A stretch of 64,000 nucleotides of DNA from Halomonas sp. KG2 (GTDB lineage Bacteria > Pseudomonadota > Gammaproteobacteria > Pseudomonadales > Halomonadaceae): contig CP098528.1 in the NCBI GenBank assembly GCA_030440445.1, positions 4,092,001 to 4,156,000 on the forward strand, written 5' to 3'. Made by a program: the position numbers and the translations under genes. The notes under the pieces are model-generated. The model had not been told where the DNA came from, searched no databases, and worked only from the letters and a program-made list of their open reading frames with translations. Shown here in pieces: positions 34,064 to 43,418 of this stretch; the first letter of the stretch is position 1, and every line of letters begins with the position of its first letter.

Positions 34064-35041
34064 ATGAAACCAACCCCTCTTGCGCTCTTCAGCCTTATCG
34101 GAATAAGTGCTTTTTGCAGCAATGTTCATGCATTGGATATCAAGCTTGGTCATGTCTTGGCACCAACTCATAACTGGCATGTCTCTGCGGAAGGTTTTGC
34201 TCATGACGTACGAGAAGCTACCGATCAGCGTGTAAATTTTCAGGTTTTTCCTAGCGGCCAGCTTGGCAATGAAACCCGGATGTTAGAGGGCATGCAAATT
34301 GGCAGTATGGATGCCGGCGTTATTGGATGCGGATCCTTTCAATCCTTAGAACCCAAGTTTGGAATTGTTGAGCTGCCTTACTCTTGGGAGAACCGAGAAG
34401 CAGCCTACGCAGCTTATGATGGTGAGCTAGGCAGTATCCTCGAAGAACTAGCGGAAAATAAGAATATTAAAATTCTCAGTTGGTGGGAGAATGGTTTCCG
34501 TCACGTTACTAACAACCGCGGGCCAGTTGAGTCTCCGAATGATCTAGAAGGTCTAAAAATCAGGGTCACTCCTGACAGGATGCGTCTAAATACTTTTGAA
34601 GCACTCGGTGCAAACCCCGCCCCACTTTCCTTTGGTGAACTCTACTCGGCATTACAGCAAGGTGTCTTCGACGCTCAGGAAAACCCCCTTTCCATTATTC
34701 ACTCCTCTTCTTTTTACGAAGTTCAAGATTACATCTCTTTAACGGGCCATGTTTGGGCTCCTGCTTGCTTAACAATTGCTGACCTTACTTGGAACAAGAT
34801 CAATGCGGATGATCAGGCAGTTATCCAATCGCTAGCAGACGAGTGGCGCGATAAGCAACGTGCTATGACCCAGGAGGATGACAAAAACATGCTCGAAATG
34901 CTGGCTGCAGAAGGTATGCAGATAAATGAAGTCGACACGACGGCCTTCAACGAGCTGGTTCAAGGAGTATGGAACGATTATTCCGATGTGTTCGGTGAGG
35001 AATTGATGGAGACCGTCAGACAGTACCGAACGGCTGAATGA
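34064..35041 (+). CDS. TRAP transporter solute-binding protein DctP (first system)
   Basis: 325 residues. Signal peptide with likely cleavage after VHA near residue 23; mature start LDIKLGHVLAPTHNWHVSAEGFA and the RVTPDRMRLNTFEALGANPAPLSFGELY segment, including the conserved substrate-carboxylate Arg (KIRVTP), identify DctP. ATG at 34064 with AGG upstream is preferred to 34046. It starts an operon running DctPQM, CitE-like, TPP enzyme, M20 hydrolase, aldehyde dehydrogenase. Confidence 0.9.
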   Translation: MKPTPLALFSLIGISAFCSNVHALDIKLGHVLAPTHNWHVSAEGFAHDVREATDQRVNFQVFPSGQLGNETRMLEGMQIGSMDAGVIGCGSFQSLEPKFGIVELPYSWENREAAYAAYDGELGSILEELAENKNIKILSWWENGFRHVTNNRGPVESPNDLEGLKIRVTPDRMRLNTFEALGANPAPLSFGELYSALQQGVFDAQENPLSIIHSSSFYEVQDYISLTGHVWAPACLTIADLTWNKINADDQAVIQSLADEWRDKQRAMTQEDDKNMLEMLAAEGMQINEVDTTAFNELVQGVWNDYSDVFGEELMETVRQYRTAE

Positions 35042-35042
35042 T

Positions 35043-35516
35043 ATGACCTTTTCCAGACTTGTAATGCGTGTATCCCATCTAAGCTTGGCCGTAGCCGCCT
35101 GCGGAGCCGCCGCGTTGGCGGCCCTGGTTATCTATACGGTTTTTATGCGCTGGGTCGTGGGACAAACGCCTAATTGGGCAGAAGAGTTGCCGCGACTAGT
35201 GCTGATTTGGACAGCCCTATTGGGCTCAGTTACTTGTACCTATCAACGCTCTCATCTTAATGCCGGACTACTGCCGCTAATTGTGCGCTCTATCGGCGCT
35301 CGCCGAATCATCGGAAAGGCAACAGACATTGTGCTCCTGATAATGCTGTTGGTACTGGCCAAGGCTGGCTGGGATCTAACAATACTGACCATGAGCATGA
35401 CCACCACAGCGTTAAAAATGCCTGTTGGAATCATTTATCTCTCGGTACCAGTGGGCTGCGTAGGAATGGCACTAATGCAAGTGCAGCACGTGTTGTCTTC
35501 AGGAGATTCGCTATGA
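35043..35516 (+). CDS. TRAP transporter small permease DctQ (first system)
   Basis: 157 residues with four helices and the WAEELPRLVLIWTALLGS motif typical of DctQ. Starts one base after the DctP stop and overlaps DctM by four bases (ATGA), so the three subunits are coupled. Confidence 0.87.
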   Translation: MTFSRLVMRVSHLSLAVAACGAAALAALVIYTVFMRWVVGQTPNWAEELPRLVLIWTALLGSVTCTYQRSHLNAGLLPLIVRSIGARRIIGKATDIVLLIMLLVLAKAGWDLTILTMSMTTTALKMPVGIIYLSVPVGCVGMALMQVQHVLSSGDSL

Positions 35517-36796
35517 CCGCTGGTGCACTTACTTTGCTGGGTGTTTTTGGTCTCGCTATTTTAATTAATATTCCAATTGCTTTCAGCCTAATCCTCGCCG
35601 CACTTGTTTATCTGCTCGTGTTCGGCGCAGCCCCGATGATGGTTTCCGCGCAACAGTTCGTTGGTGGGATGGACAGTTTCACTCTCCTAGCGATTCCCCT
35701 TTTCATACTGGCGGCGCAATTGATGAACAGCGCCGGTCTCACCAAACGTATCGTACATCTTTGCATGTCCCTAGTCGGAGATATTCGGGGTGGTTTAGCC
35801 GTCGTAGCGGTCATGGCCTGTATGTTATTTGGCGCCTTGTCGGGATCGGGAGTAGCCGATGTTATTGCGATCGGCAGCATGTTGTTACCTGCAATGCATA
35901 AGAATGGCTACCACAAGGGTTTTAGCAGCGCACTCGTTGGGTGTGCAAGCTCCTTCGGAACAGTGATCCCCCCTAGTATCGTCATGATTGTCTATGGCAC
36001 CACTTCTAATACATCGGTGGGTAAGCTCTTCATGGGCGGCGTAATTCCTGGTCTGTTGTTGACCCTCTCATTAATAGGTGTAGCACTTTATATTTCGCGG
36101 AAACATGGCTGGGCCGGGGTCAAGTCTTCCGACCCCGCCGAACGTCGCCGAGCGGTCATCGATGCACTGCCTGCACTCATGGTGCCGGTGCTAATCATTG
36201 GTGGAATTCGCTTCGGCGTATTCACACCGACCGAAGCAGCCGCCTCGGCCATTCTCTATGCCCTTGTACTTGGTGTGGTGCTCTATCGATGCCTCTCACT
36301 ACGAGACATTCTCAACTGCGTCATCGCCACAGCAGAAACGAGCGCCGCCATCTTAGTAATTATCGGCGCTGCTGGTCTCTTCGCCTGGGGGCTGACTTAT
36401 GAGCAGGTACCACAAGCCATCGCTGGAACAATTGGCAACTGGACTGATAGCACGCACAGCGTTTTGCTTTTACTGACGGCGGTACTACTGGTGCTCGGAA
36501 CCTTCATGGAGAGCATTGCCATCATTATCATCATCACGCCAATCGTTATGCCTCTGCTTTCCCAGTACGGTATTGATCCAGTGCATTTCGGCGTGCTGCT
36601 CACCGTCAACCTCGCTATCGGCGCCAATACTCCCCCTCTGGGTATAGATCTAATGGCGGCCTGTCGTATCTCGGGCATCAGCGTTATGGAAACGTTACGC
36701 CCACTTTCGCTAATGCTGATGTCCATGCTTGCTGTCCTAATGCTCATCACATTCGTGCCTGACATCGTGCTGTTCTTACCCAACCTAATGGAGTGA
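35513..36796 (+). CDS. TRAP transporter large permease DctM (first system)
   Basis: 427 residues, about 12 helices. LFGALSGSGVADVIAIGSMLLPAM and GCASSFGTVIPPSIVMIVYG are conserved loops, and NLAIGANTPPLGIDLMAACRIS near 360 is the C-terminal TRAP signature. It is the elevator carrier of the first DctPQM importer, probably Na+-coupled in a halophile. Confidence 0.9.
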   Translation: MTAGALTLLGVFGLAILINIPIAFSLILAALVYLLVFGAAPMMVSAQQFVGGMDSFTLLAIPLFILAAQLMNSAGLTKRIVHLCMSLVGDIRGGLAVVAVMACMLFGALSGSGVADVIAIGSMLLPAMHKNGYHKGFSSALVGCASSFGTVIPPSIVMIVYGTTSNTSVGKLFMGGVIPGLLLTLSLIGVALYISRKHGWAGVKSSDPAERRRAVIDALPALMVPVLIIGGIRFGVFTPTEAAASAILYALVLGVVLYRCLSLRDILNCVIATAETSAAILVIIGAAGLFAWGLTYEQVPQAIAGTIGNWTDSTHSVLLLLTAVLLVLGTFMESIAIIIIITPIVMPLLSQYGIDPVHFGVLLTVNLAIGANTPPLGIDLMAACRISGISVMETLRPLSLMLMSMLAVLMLITFVPDIVLFLPNLME

Positions 36797-36801
36797 CTTT
36801 C

Positions 36802-37524
36802 ATGCTTCATAGCAAACTAACAGGCTGTCGAAGCTGGCTTTTCGTACCAGGGCATGACGCCGATTGTTTGGCTGACGCGTTGCATTCCGAGGCCGATGCC
36901 ATCGTTATTGATCTGGAGGAATTCACCCCGGCAGCATCACGCCATACTGCCTGCCAAGCGTTCGCCAGTATGGCCGAAAGCTGTCGGCAAAGAGGCATCT
37001 CTCCCATGGTGCGCATCAACGCCTTAGATTGGGGAGGCCGAGAAGAACTGAAGCTACTAATGGATGCCTCTCCGGATGCCGTCTTCCTGCCCAAAGTCGA
37101 GGAAGTAACACAACTGACGGCACTTTCGTCAGCACTTGGTCGCGAAGAAAAACACTGGGGTATAGCACCAGAAACTACCGCCATTATACCGACTATAGAG
37201 AGTCGCTTGGGGATCAAGCGGATCAGCGAATTACTACATTCTAGCCCCCGCGTTTTAGCCGCTCTGCTCGGCACTGGTGATTTAGCACGTGACCTAAAGC
37301 TGTCTCCAGAAGAGCGTAGCGCCTCACTAGCCCCCTTCCGACAGTTATTTCTCAGGGCTTGCGATGATGCCGACATGTTGGCAATTGACGGCCCGTGGCC
37401 AGAAAAACAAGGGTTCGAAGCAGACCAGTCTTGGTCTTATCAGTGCGGCTTTAGAGCTCGTTGTGTTGTCGATTCTCGTCAGATCAAGCCCTTGCATCAG
37501 CTGTTATCTGTCCCGTCTACCTAA
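36802..37524 (+). CDS. HpcH/HpaI aldolase/citrate lyase beta-subunit-like protein (CitE-like)
   Basis: 240 residues. GCRSWLFVPGHD opening, DLEEFTPAASR with the acidic metal-site residue, MVRINA, FLPKVEE with a conserved Glu, and IPTIESRLGI match the CitE/malyl-CoA lyase TIM-barrel family. It is shorter than the 270-300 residue CoA-thioester lyases. It would cleave or form a C-C bond next to a carbonyl, releasing an acetyl-CoA-, glyoxylate- or pyruvate-type product; which one is not visible. GGAG precedes the ATG, 5 bases after the DctM stop. Confidence 0.8.
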   Translation: MLHSKLTGCRSWLFVPGHDADCLADALHSEADAIVIDLEEFTPAASRHTACQAFASMAESCRQRGISPMVRINALDWGGREELKLLMDASPDAVFLPKVEEVTQLTALSSALGREEKHWGIAPETTAIIPTIESRLGIKRISELLHSSPRVLAALLGTGDLARDLKLSPEERSASLAPFRQLFLRACDDADMLAIDGPWPEKQGFEADQSWSYQCGFRARCVVDSRQIKPLHQLLSVPST

Positions 37525-37549
37525 CCATTCGTTCAAAGAGATCTTTCCC

Positions 37550-39280
37550 ATGAGCAACGCCGTCACCCCTACTCGTAACGGGGGCCAAATCCTGATTCAA
37601 CAATTACGCCAGCATGGTGCTCGGCGCGTTTTTCTGGTCCCCGGCGAGAGCTATCTGCCCTGTATTGATGCACTTAATGAGCATCGTGATGCTATCGAGC
37701 CTATTGTCTGCCGCCAAGAGAGCGGTGCTGGCTACATGGCCGAGGCCTATGGCAAGCTAACCAACGAGCCTGGAATCTGTTTTGTCACCCGTGGCCCTGG
37801 CGCCACCAATGCATCAATTGCCGTCCATACGGCTTATCAAGACTCGACGCCGATGATCCTTTTCATCGGACAAGTCGGCAACGATTTCATCGAACGCGAG
37901 GCCTTTCAGGAGATCGACTATCGCCGCATGTTCGGACCAATGGCCAAATGGGTAGCCCAGATTGACGACACTGCACGGATACCTGAGCTCATCGCCAGAG
38001 CCTACTCTGTCGCAACCAGTGGCCGCCCTGGCCCAGTAGTTTTGGCCTTGCCAGAAGATACGTTGTGGGGCGAGGCCTGCGTTGCTGATGTGGAGCCTCG
38101 GCAGCGCCTACACAGTTACCCTAGCCAACAGCAATTGCGCGAGTTGCAACAGCATCTAGAGCGGGCCAAAAAGCCATTCCTATTACTGGGTGGTAGCGGG
38201 TGGACCGAGCAGGCCCAAATAGATATTGCTGCGTTTGCCGAGCGCTACGCTCTTCCCGTTGGCGTTGCTTGGCGACGCCTAGAGTGTTTTAACCAACACC
38301 ATGAGAATTTCGTTGGTCACGTTGGTAGCGGCATGCATCAAGCTTTGCGTGAGCAGCTAAAGTCTTGCGATCTGATTATTACGCTTGGGGCGCGACTGGG
38401 CGAACCTACAACAGAGGGCTACAGCTGGATCGAGTCGCCCGTGCCAAGCCAGACATTAGTCCATATCTATCCCGACCCCGAAGAACTGGGGCATGTTTAT
38501 CGTCCTGACCTCGCTATTAATGCCGACGTAGTTGGTTTTTCGGCAAGCCTAGGAGAGCTAACTCCTGAGGTAACACCAGCATGGAAACAGGCGACGGCCA
38601 CTGCTCGACGAGCCTATCTTGATACTCTCATACCTTTAGAGGCGCCTGGGCGGCTTAGCCTAGATAAAGTCACCCGAACGGTAGATCGGCTACTGAACGG
38701 CAAAGGCTGTATCACTGTCGGCGCTGGCAATTACGCACTTTATGCTCATCGTTATATCCAGTTTAGTGGACTTGGCAGCTCGTTAGCTCCCACGGTTGGT
38801 GCAATGGGTTATGGCCTTCCCGCAGCCATCAGCAGTAAGCTCGAGCACCCTCAACGGCCAGCCATCTGTTTTGCCGGTGACGGCTGCTTCCAGATGAACT
38901 TGCAGGAGCTCGGCGTGGCCCTGCAGTACCGACTTGGCATCGTCATACTCGTCTTCAACAATGGAATGTGGGGCACCATCCGCGCCCATCAGGAACATGA
39001 CTTTCCTGGCCGCGAGATTGCGCTGACATTCACCAACCCTAAGTTTGACTCCCTGATCAAGGCCTATGGCGGACATGGAGAGATCGTCGAGGACGATGCT
39101 TCGTTCGAAGCAGCCTTTAATCGTGCCCTAGCCTTTACTGAGCAAGAACACTTGCCCGCTTTGATTGAGCTGCGTTATGACGCTGATGGTATTGCACCAG
39201 GAGAGCGTCTAAGTGCAATCCGTGCTGCAGCTCTTGAAAGCCAACATATAGTAATGACACAGGAGAGCTCTGATGACTGA
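37550..39280 (+). CDS. Thiamine-diphosphate-dependent enzyme, acetolactate-synthase-like (COG0028)
   Basis: 576 residues in the three-domain ILVB layout. Glu57 (CRQESGAGYMAEAYG) is the cofactor-activating Glu, GRPGPVVLALPED ends the first domain, and the ThDP/Mg motif GDG...NN is present (AGDGCFQMNLQEL to FNNGMWG). It is therefore a competent 2-oxo acid decarboxylase or carboligase, but not a housekeeping acetolactate synthase given its operon. The frame runs upstream into the CitE gene; the ATG at 37550 is where similarity begins. Confidence 0.85.
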   Translation: MSNAVTPTRNGGQILIQQLRQHGARRVFLVPGESYLPCIDALNEHRDAIEPIVCRQESGAGYMAEAYGKLTNEPGICFVTRGPGATNASIAVHTAYQDSTPMILFIGQVGNDFIEREAFQEIDYRRMFGPMAKWVAQIDDTARIPELIARAYSVATSGRPGPVVLALPEDTLWGEACVADVEPRQRLHSYPSQQQLRELQQHLERAKKPFLLLGGSGWTEQAQIDIAAFAERYALPVGVAWRRLECFNQHHENFVGHVGSGMHQALREQLKSCDLIITLGARLGEPTTEGYSWIESPVPSQTLVHIYPDPEELGHVYRPDLAINADVVGFSASLGELTPEVTPAWKQATATARRAYLDTLIPLEAPGRLSLDKVTRTVDRLLNGKGCITVGAGNYALYAHRYIQFSGLGSSLAPTVGAMGYGLPAAISSKLEHPQRPAICFAGDGCFQMNLQELGVALQYRLGIVILVFNNGMWGTIRAHQEHDFPGREIALTFTNPKFDSLIKAYGGHGEIVEDDASFEAAFNRALAFTEQEHLPALIELRYDADGIAPGERLSAIRAAALESQHIVMTQESSDD

Positions 39281-40529
39281 GTCTACTTTCTCGACACTTC
39301 GCATTGATGGACAGCGCCTATGGCACTCATTAATGAACCTTGCTGACATTGGTGCCACACCGAAGGGGGGCAATTGTCGCTTGGCGTTGACGGAAGAGGA
39401 TCGACTTGGTCGTGAGCTTGTATCTAGCTGGTTGCGAGACGCTGGCTTGACTATAGGTGTCGATCAAATGGGCAACATCTTTGCTCGTCGTGCCGGAAAC
39501 CGTAATGACCTACCCCCAGTGGCCACCGGAAGTCACCTCGACACCCAGCCCACCGGCGGCCGTTTCGATGGCTGTTACGGTGTACTAGCCGGACTAGAAG
39601 TTATGCGGGTTCTCAATGATCACTCTATTACTACTGAAGCACCACTAGAGGTAGTGATATGGACTAACGAAGAGGGCTGCCGCTTCGTTCCCGTCATGAT
39701 GGGATCTGGGGTGCATGCTGGCGTAATCCCGCTTGAGACCGCGCTAGCTGCCAAAGATCGCAATGGAGACACTGTAGCTGCTTCGTTGGAACGTATCGGT
39801 TACAGCGGTGACATTCCTATGGGTAGCAAAACCTTCGGTGCCTATATCGAATCCCATATCGAGCAAGGTCCAGTACTTGAAGCGGAAGGAATAGCGGTTG
39901 GCGCGGTAACCGGCTCTCTAGGCTTGCGCTGGTTCGATGTTGTGGTTACCGGTCAAGAAGCCCATGCTGGGCCGACACCCATGCCCTATCGTCGTGATGC
40001 GCTTAAACGGGCCGCCGAGCTCATCGGCGATATCCTAGCGCTAGCCGATCCGCATCAGCCGCATGGTCGCGTCACCTGCGGGGAGTTCGACCTTTATCCA
40101 AACTCACGCAATGTCATTCCTGGGCGAGTAACCTTCAGCGTTGATATTCGCCATTTGGAGAACGAGACGCTTGAACAGATGGAGCATGCTCTCCGAGATA
40201 TCTGCTCAAAGCACCATGAGCCTGGAAAAGTAACCGTAGAACTCCAGGACGTTCAGCGGGTGCCACCGACACCATTCAACAGCGACCTAGTAGATCTCAT
40301 TCGCGCTAGCAGCGATGGACTTGGCATACCCTACCGCGATATCGAGACCGGGGCCGGTCACGATGCTGTCTTCGTAAGTCGTGTTGCACCTACGGCTATG
40401 ATTTTCGTTCCCTGCGAAGATGGTATCAGTCACAACGAAAGCGAAAATGCTACACCGGAGGATCTTGAGGCTGGCGCCAACGTGCTGCTGCACACCATGC
40501 TGCGCAAGGCCGGTATCGCAGCATCTTAA
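39273..40529 (+). CDS. M20-family amidohydrolase (N-carbamoyl-amino acid hydrolase/allantoate amidohydrolase type)
   Basis: 418 residues. Di-metal site residues are visible: His88 and Asp99 in GSHLDTQPTGGRFDG, Glu133/134 in WTNEEGCRF; the dimerisation lid contains GQEAHAGPTPMPYRRDA. The subfamily hydrolyses N-carbamoyl, ureido or related amide bonds of amino acid-like acids. It overlaps the TPP enzyme by eight bases, so they are translationally coupled. An amide-bearing acid is thus a likely pathway substrate. Confidence 0.85.
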   Translation: MTESTFSTLRIDGQRLWHSLMNLADIGATPKGGNCRLALTEEDRLGRELVSSWLRDAGLTIGVDQMGNIFARRAGNRNDLPPVATGSHLDTQPTGGRFDGCYGVLAGLEVMRVLNDHSITTEAPLEVVIWTNEEGCRFVPVMMGSGVHAGVIPLETALAAKDRNGDTVAASLERIGYSGDIPMGSKTFGAYIESHIEQGPVLEAEGIAVGAVTGSLGLRWFDVVVTGQEAHAGPTPMPYRRDALKRAAELIGDILALADPHQPHGRVTCGEFDLYPNSRNVIPGRVTFSVDIRHLENETLEQMEHALRDICSKHHEPGKVTVELQDVQRVPPTPFNSDLVDLIRASSDGLGIPYRDIETGAGHDAVFVSRVAPTAMIFVPCEDGISHNESENATPEDLEAGANVLLHTMLRKAGIAAS

Positions 40530-40544
40530 AATAAGGATATGACA

Positions 40545-42041
40545 ATGCACGATAAAGCTTACTGGCAAACGCTAGCCAGCCGACTACAGCTGACCACTCA
40601 AGCCTTCATCGACGGTGAATTTGTCAACAGCCATGACGGCTCAACTCTAAAGGCTTACAACCCAGCGACAGGCCAGATGATAGCCAACGTGACTGCCTGC
40701 TGTGGTGTGGATATCGATCGTGCTGTACTTGCCGCACGTCGAGTCTTCGAATCGGGTGACTGGTCTCGCTGTCCTCCACTAGAGCGCAAACGGGTTTTGC
40801 TCCGCTTCGCCTCGCTTATCGAAACGCACGCAGAAGAGCTAGCGCTTCTACAAACACTCGAAATGGGAAAGCCAATCGCTGATAGCTTGGCCTTTGACTT
40901 GCCCGAAACAGCACGCTGTGTGGCTTGGTATGCCGAGGCGATCGATAAACAGTACGATGAGATAGCTCCCACTAGCGAAGACGTTCATGCCACCATCACC
41001 CGCCAGCCTCTCGGTGTGGTCGCTGCTGTGGTGCCATGGAATTTTCCACTGATGATCGCCGCCTGGAAATTCGCCCCAGCACTGGCAGTCGGTAATAGCG
41101 TCATACTCAAGCCCGCCGAGGCTTCTAGCCTTAGTGCTCTCAGGTTAGCTGCACTAGCCAAGGAAGCGGGCCTGCCGGATGGCGTATTCAATGTCACCCC
41201 TGGCCACGGTGCTACCGCTGGCGAAGCGCTGGGAATGCATCCACAGGTCGATGCACTCGCTTTCACAGGATCCACCGCCACAGGCAAGCGATTTATGCGC
41301 TACTCCAGCGAGTCCAATCTAAAGCGGGTGTGGCTCGAATGCGGAGGCAAATCTCCGCACATAGTCTTTGCTGACTGCCCAGACCTAGATGCCGCCGCAC
41401 ATGCCGCTGCCGCAGGTATCTTTACCAACCAGGGGGAGGTGTGTATTGCAGGCTCTAGGCTGTATGTGGAAGCGTCTATTTTTGATGATTTCTTGCCACG
41501 ACTGGTTTCTGCCGCAAAAAACATGCCAGCTGGCGATCCGCTGGATCCCTCTACGCGTATGGGAGCGTTAGTCAGCGCCGACCATCATGCCAAGGTATTA
41601 AACTTTATCGAACAAGGACTCAGCGAGGGCATGACTCTCCACCACGGAGGAAAGCATGCGACGCCTGTAGAGGGAGGATGGTACGTTGAACCAACAATCC
41701 TGGAAGGAGCCCAAACCACCACGGTGATGCGTGAGGAGATCTTCGGACCAGTGTTAAGTCTAAGTCGCTTCGCCGACGAAGCCGAGGCCATCGCCTTGGC
41801 TAACGACTCGATCTATGGACTTGGAGCTGGACTCTGGACCGGTGACCTTGGCCGTGCGCATCGCGTATCAAAGCGCCTTCAGGCTGGCTTGGTCTGGGTC
41901 AACTGCTATGCCGATGGTGATATTAGTGTCCCCTTTGGTGGAATGAAGCAGTCCGGTTTTGGTCGTGATAAATCACTTCATGCACTGGACAAGTATTCAG
42001 ATCTGAAGACGACCTGGTTCAATTTGACCTACAAAAAATAA
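40545..42041 (+). CDS. NAD(P)-dependent aldehyde dehydrogenase
   Basis: 498 residues. Catalytic Cys300 (NQGEVCIAGSR) and general base Glu265 (LECGGKSP) are present, with cofactor loop FTGSTATGKR and PWNFPLM. Closest in feel to the PuuC/gamma-glutamyl-aminobutyraldehyde and betaine-aldehyde-like group. ATG at 40545 has AAGGA at good spacing; one at 40539 is too close. Last gene of the operon, it would oxidise the aldehyde made by the ThDP enzyme or lyase. Confidence 0.88.
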   Translation: MHDKAYWQTLASRLQLTTQAFIDGEFVNSHDGSTLKAYNPATGQMIANVTACCGVDIDRAVLAARRVFESGDWSRCPPLERKRVLLRFASLIETHAEELALLQTLEMGKPIADSLAFDLPETARCVAWYAEAIDKQYDEIAPTSEDVHATITRQPLGVVAAVVPWNFPLMIAAWKFAPALAVGNSVILKPAEASSLSALRLAALAKEAGLPDGVFNVTPGHGATAGEALGMHPQVDALAFTGSTATGKRFMRYSSESNLKRVWLECGGKSPHIVFADCPDLDAAAHAAAAGIFTNQGEVCIAGSRLYVEASIFDDFLPRLVSAAKNMPAGDPLDPSTRMGALVSADHHAKVLNFIEQGLSEGMTLHHGGKHATPVEGGWYVEPTILEGAQTTTVMREEIFGPVLSLSRFADEAEAIALANDSIYGLGAGLWTGDLGRAHRVSKRLQAGLVWVNCYADGDISVPFGGMKQSGFGRDKSLHALDKYSDLKTTWFNLTYKK

Positions 42042-42053
42042 TACCATTAGCTA

Positions 42054-43040
42054 TTATTTAGCCATTTCGACATCAGGCGTTTCGTCGAACACTTCAAGTC
42101 CAGTGGTGAGCCGCTCCTCGAGCGGCACCTTACCCATAGCATTAAGGAAAAACTCCATAAAGATGGTCTCAGCATCACTGAAACGGGCATCTTGGTGCCA
42201 CATCACGTGAAGATCGATTTCAGCGACGCCATCATAGGGCGGAAGGGGCCAGAGCCGACCTTCCGCAACATCTCTCAGCACTAAATGCTCGGGTAAACAA
42301 CCAATACCCCATCCGGCAATTACCATTCGTTGAATTTCTTGGAGGCTACTCGATTGGCCGACCACATTGCCCTTAAGACCATGGTGGGCACGAAACACTG
42401 CAAGTGAAGAGAGCACACCATCAAGTTGCTCGCTGCCAAACGAGACATAGTTCTCACTCATTAGGCTATCCATCGGCAAGTTATGGCGGCCAAAGAGTGC
42501 ATGGCTTTTTCCGCAGTAGAGCCGATACCGTTGTCTCGCTAATGTCTGGCTATTCAGATTACTCGGACATTGCAATGCGAGACAGATACCCATGGCTCCC
42601 TGCCTTTGGGCCAACGCATTCTGCACCTCCTGACTAGACATATCCTCAATACTAAATGTGATCTGGGGAAACTTTTTATGAAAGCGTTCGAACACACTGT
42701 CAAGGAATCGGCATTGAATTCCCGTTATGAAAAGTAGCGAAACATGACCGACTACTTCAGGGTCAAAGTCTCCTACTGAAGCAGCCAGCCGTGCTACGTT
42801 AGCGTAGATATCGATGGCTTCTCGATAGACGAGATGCCCAGCTTTTGTCACATTAAAGCTGTGACTATCGCGCTCGATTAGCCGCTGACCTAACCTCTCT
42901 TCCAATCGTTTCAATGAGAGGCTGACTGCTGGCTGTGAAAGGTAAAGCCTATTGGCAGCCTTACTGACACTCTCTTCTTGAACAATAACAATAAAAGTTC
43001 TAAGAAGATTCCAATCCAATGTATCGTGAACGGGTCTCAT
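42054..43040 (-). CDS. LysR-family transcriptional regulator
   Basis: 328 residues: winged helix at about 10-70 (SVSKAANRLYLSQPAVSLSLKRLEERLG) and a periplasmic-binding-like effector domain. The C-terminus is somewhat extended. GAGG lies 5 bases before the ATG. It is convergent with the aldehyde dehydrogenase (12-base gap) and divergent from the second TRAP operon, so it probably controls one or both transport operons. Confidence 0.85.
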   Translation of the reverse strand: MRPVHDTLDWNLLRTFIVIVQEESVSKAANRLYLSQPAVSLSLKRLEERLGQRLIERDSHSFNVTKAGHLVYREAIDIYANVARLAASVGDFDPEVVGHVSLLFITGIQCRFLDSVFERFHKKFPQITFSIEDMSSQEVQNALAQRQGAMGICLALQCPSNLNSQTLARQRYRLYCGKSHALFGRHNLPMDSLMSENYVSFGSEQLDGVLSSLAVFRAHHGLKGNVVGQSSSLQEIQRMVIAGWGIGCLPEHLVLRDVAEGRLWPLPPYDGVAEIDLHVMWHQDARFSDAETIFMEFFLNAMGKVPLEERLTTGLEVFDETPDVEMAK

Positions 43041-43418
43041 AAAGCCTCTTCTTAACCTCTAACAATAGAGCTAATTTTTATACTAAAAGTGGCCCACTGA
43101 ACTTATTTAAAATTGATTTTATCACATACAGCATAGAAAAATATTGCACCAAAACAGTGCCCCTAGCACTTTTTTTATGGTTTTTTTGTACTAATCAAGT
43201 GCTAAAGAAAAAGTCAATTAACAACCAAAAATTATTTAGTGAAAAATTGATAACATACCAAATAAAAATCTTTTGTATAAATTCTATTAATCTTATCCAT
43301 AAAAAATAAAAAACTCTAGTTTTTTATATTCTATTGACCGTTAGTCATTGTCATGACTAGATTCAATAGCCCCATGCAAAACATTTAATTCGTCAGTACA
43401 AACACAAAGAGGCAGACA
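43041..43418. other. AT-rich divergent promoter region between LysR and second TRAP operon
   Basis: 378 bases without a gene and very rich in A and T, particularly 43180-43330. It must contain the promoters for the LysR gene and for the second DctPQM operon. I see no single convincing operator. Confidence 0.45.

Noticed and set aside
37364..37549. An N-terminal extension of the ThDP enzyme
   Set aside because: It overlaps the end of the CitE-like gene in another frame and has no similarity to the family; the ATG at 37550 fits.
37550..39280. Sulfoacetaldehyde acetyltransferase (Xsc) for the ThDP enzyme
   Set aside because: The N-terminal active-site region reads like acetolactate synthase-type proteins, and no sulfonate genes or phosphate acetyltransferase are nearby.
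34064..42041. Ectoine uptake/degradation (TeaABC plus doe genes) as an explanation of the first TRAP operon
   Set aside because: Halomonas ectoine genes are an obvious candidate, but the enzymes here (ThDP enzyme, CitE-like lyase, M20 carbamoylase type) do not match the doeA/doeB/doeC/doeD set.
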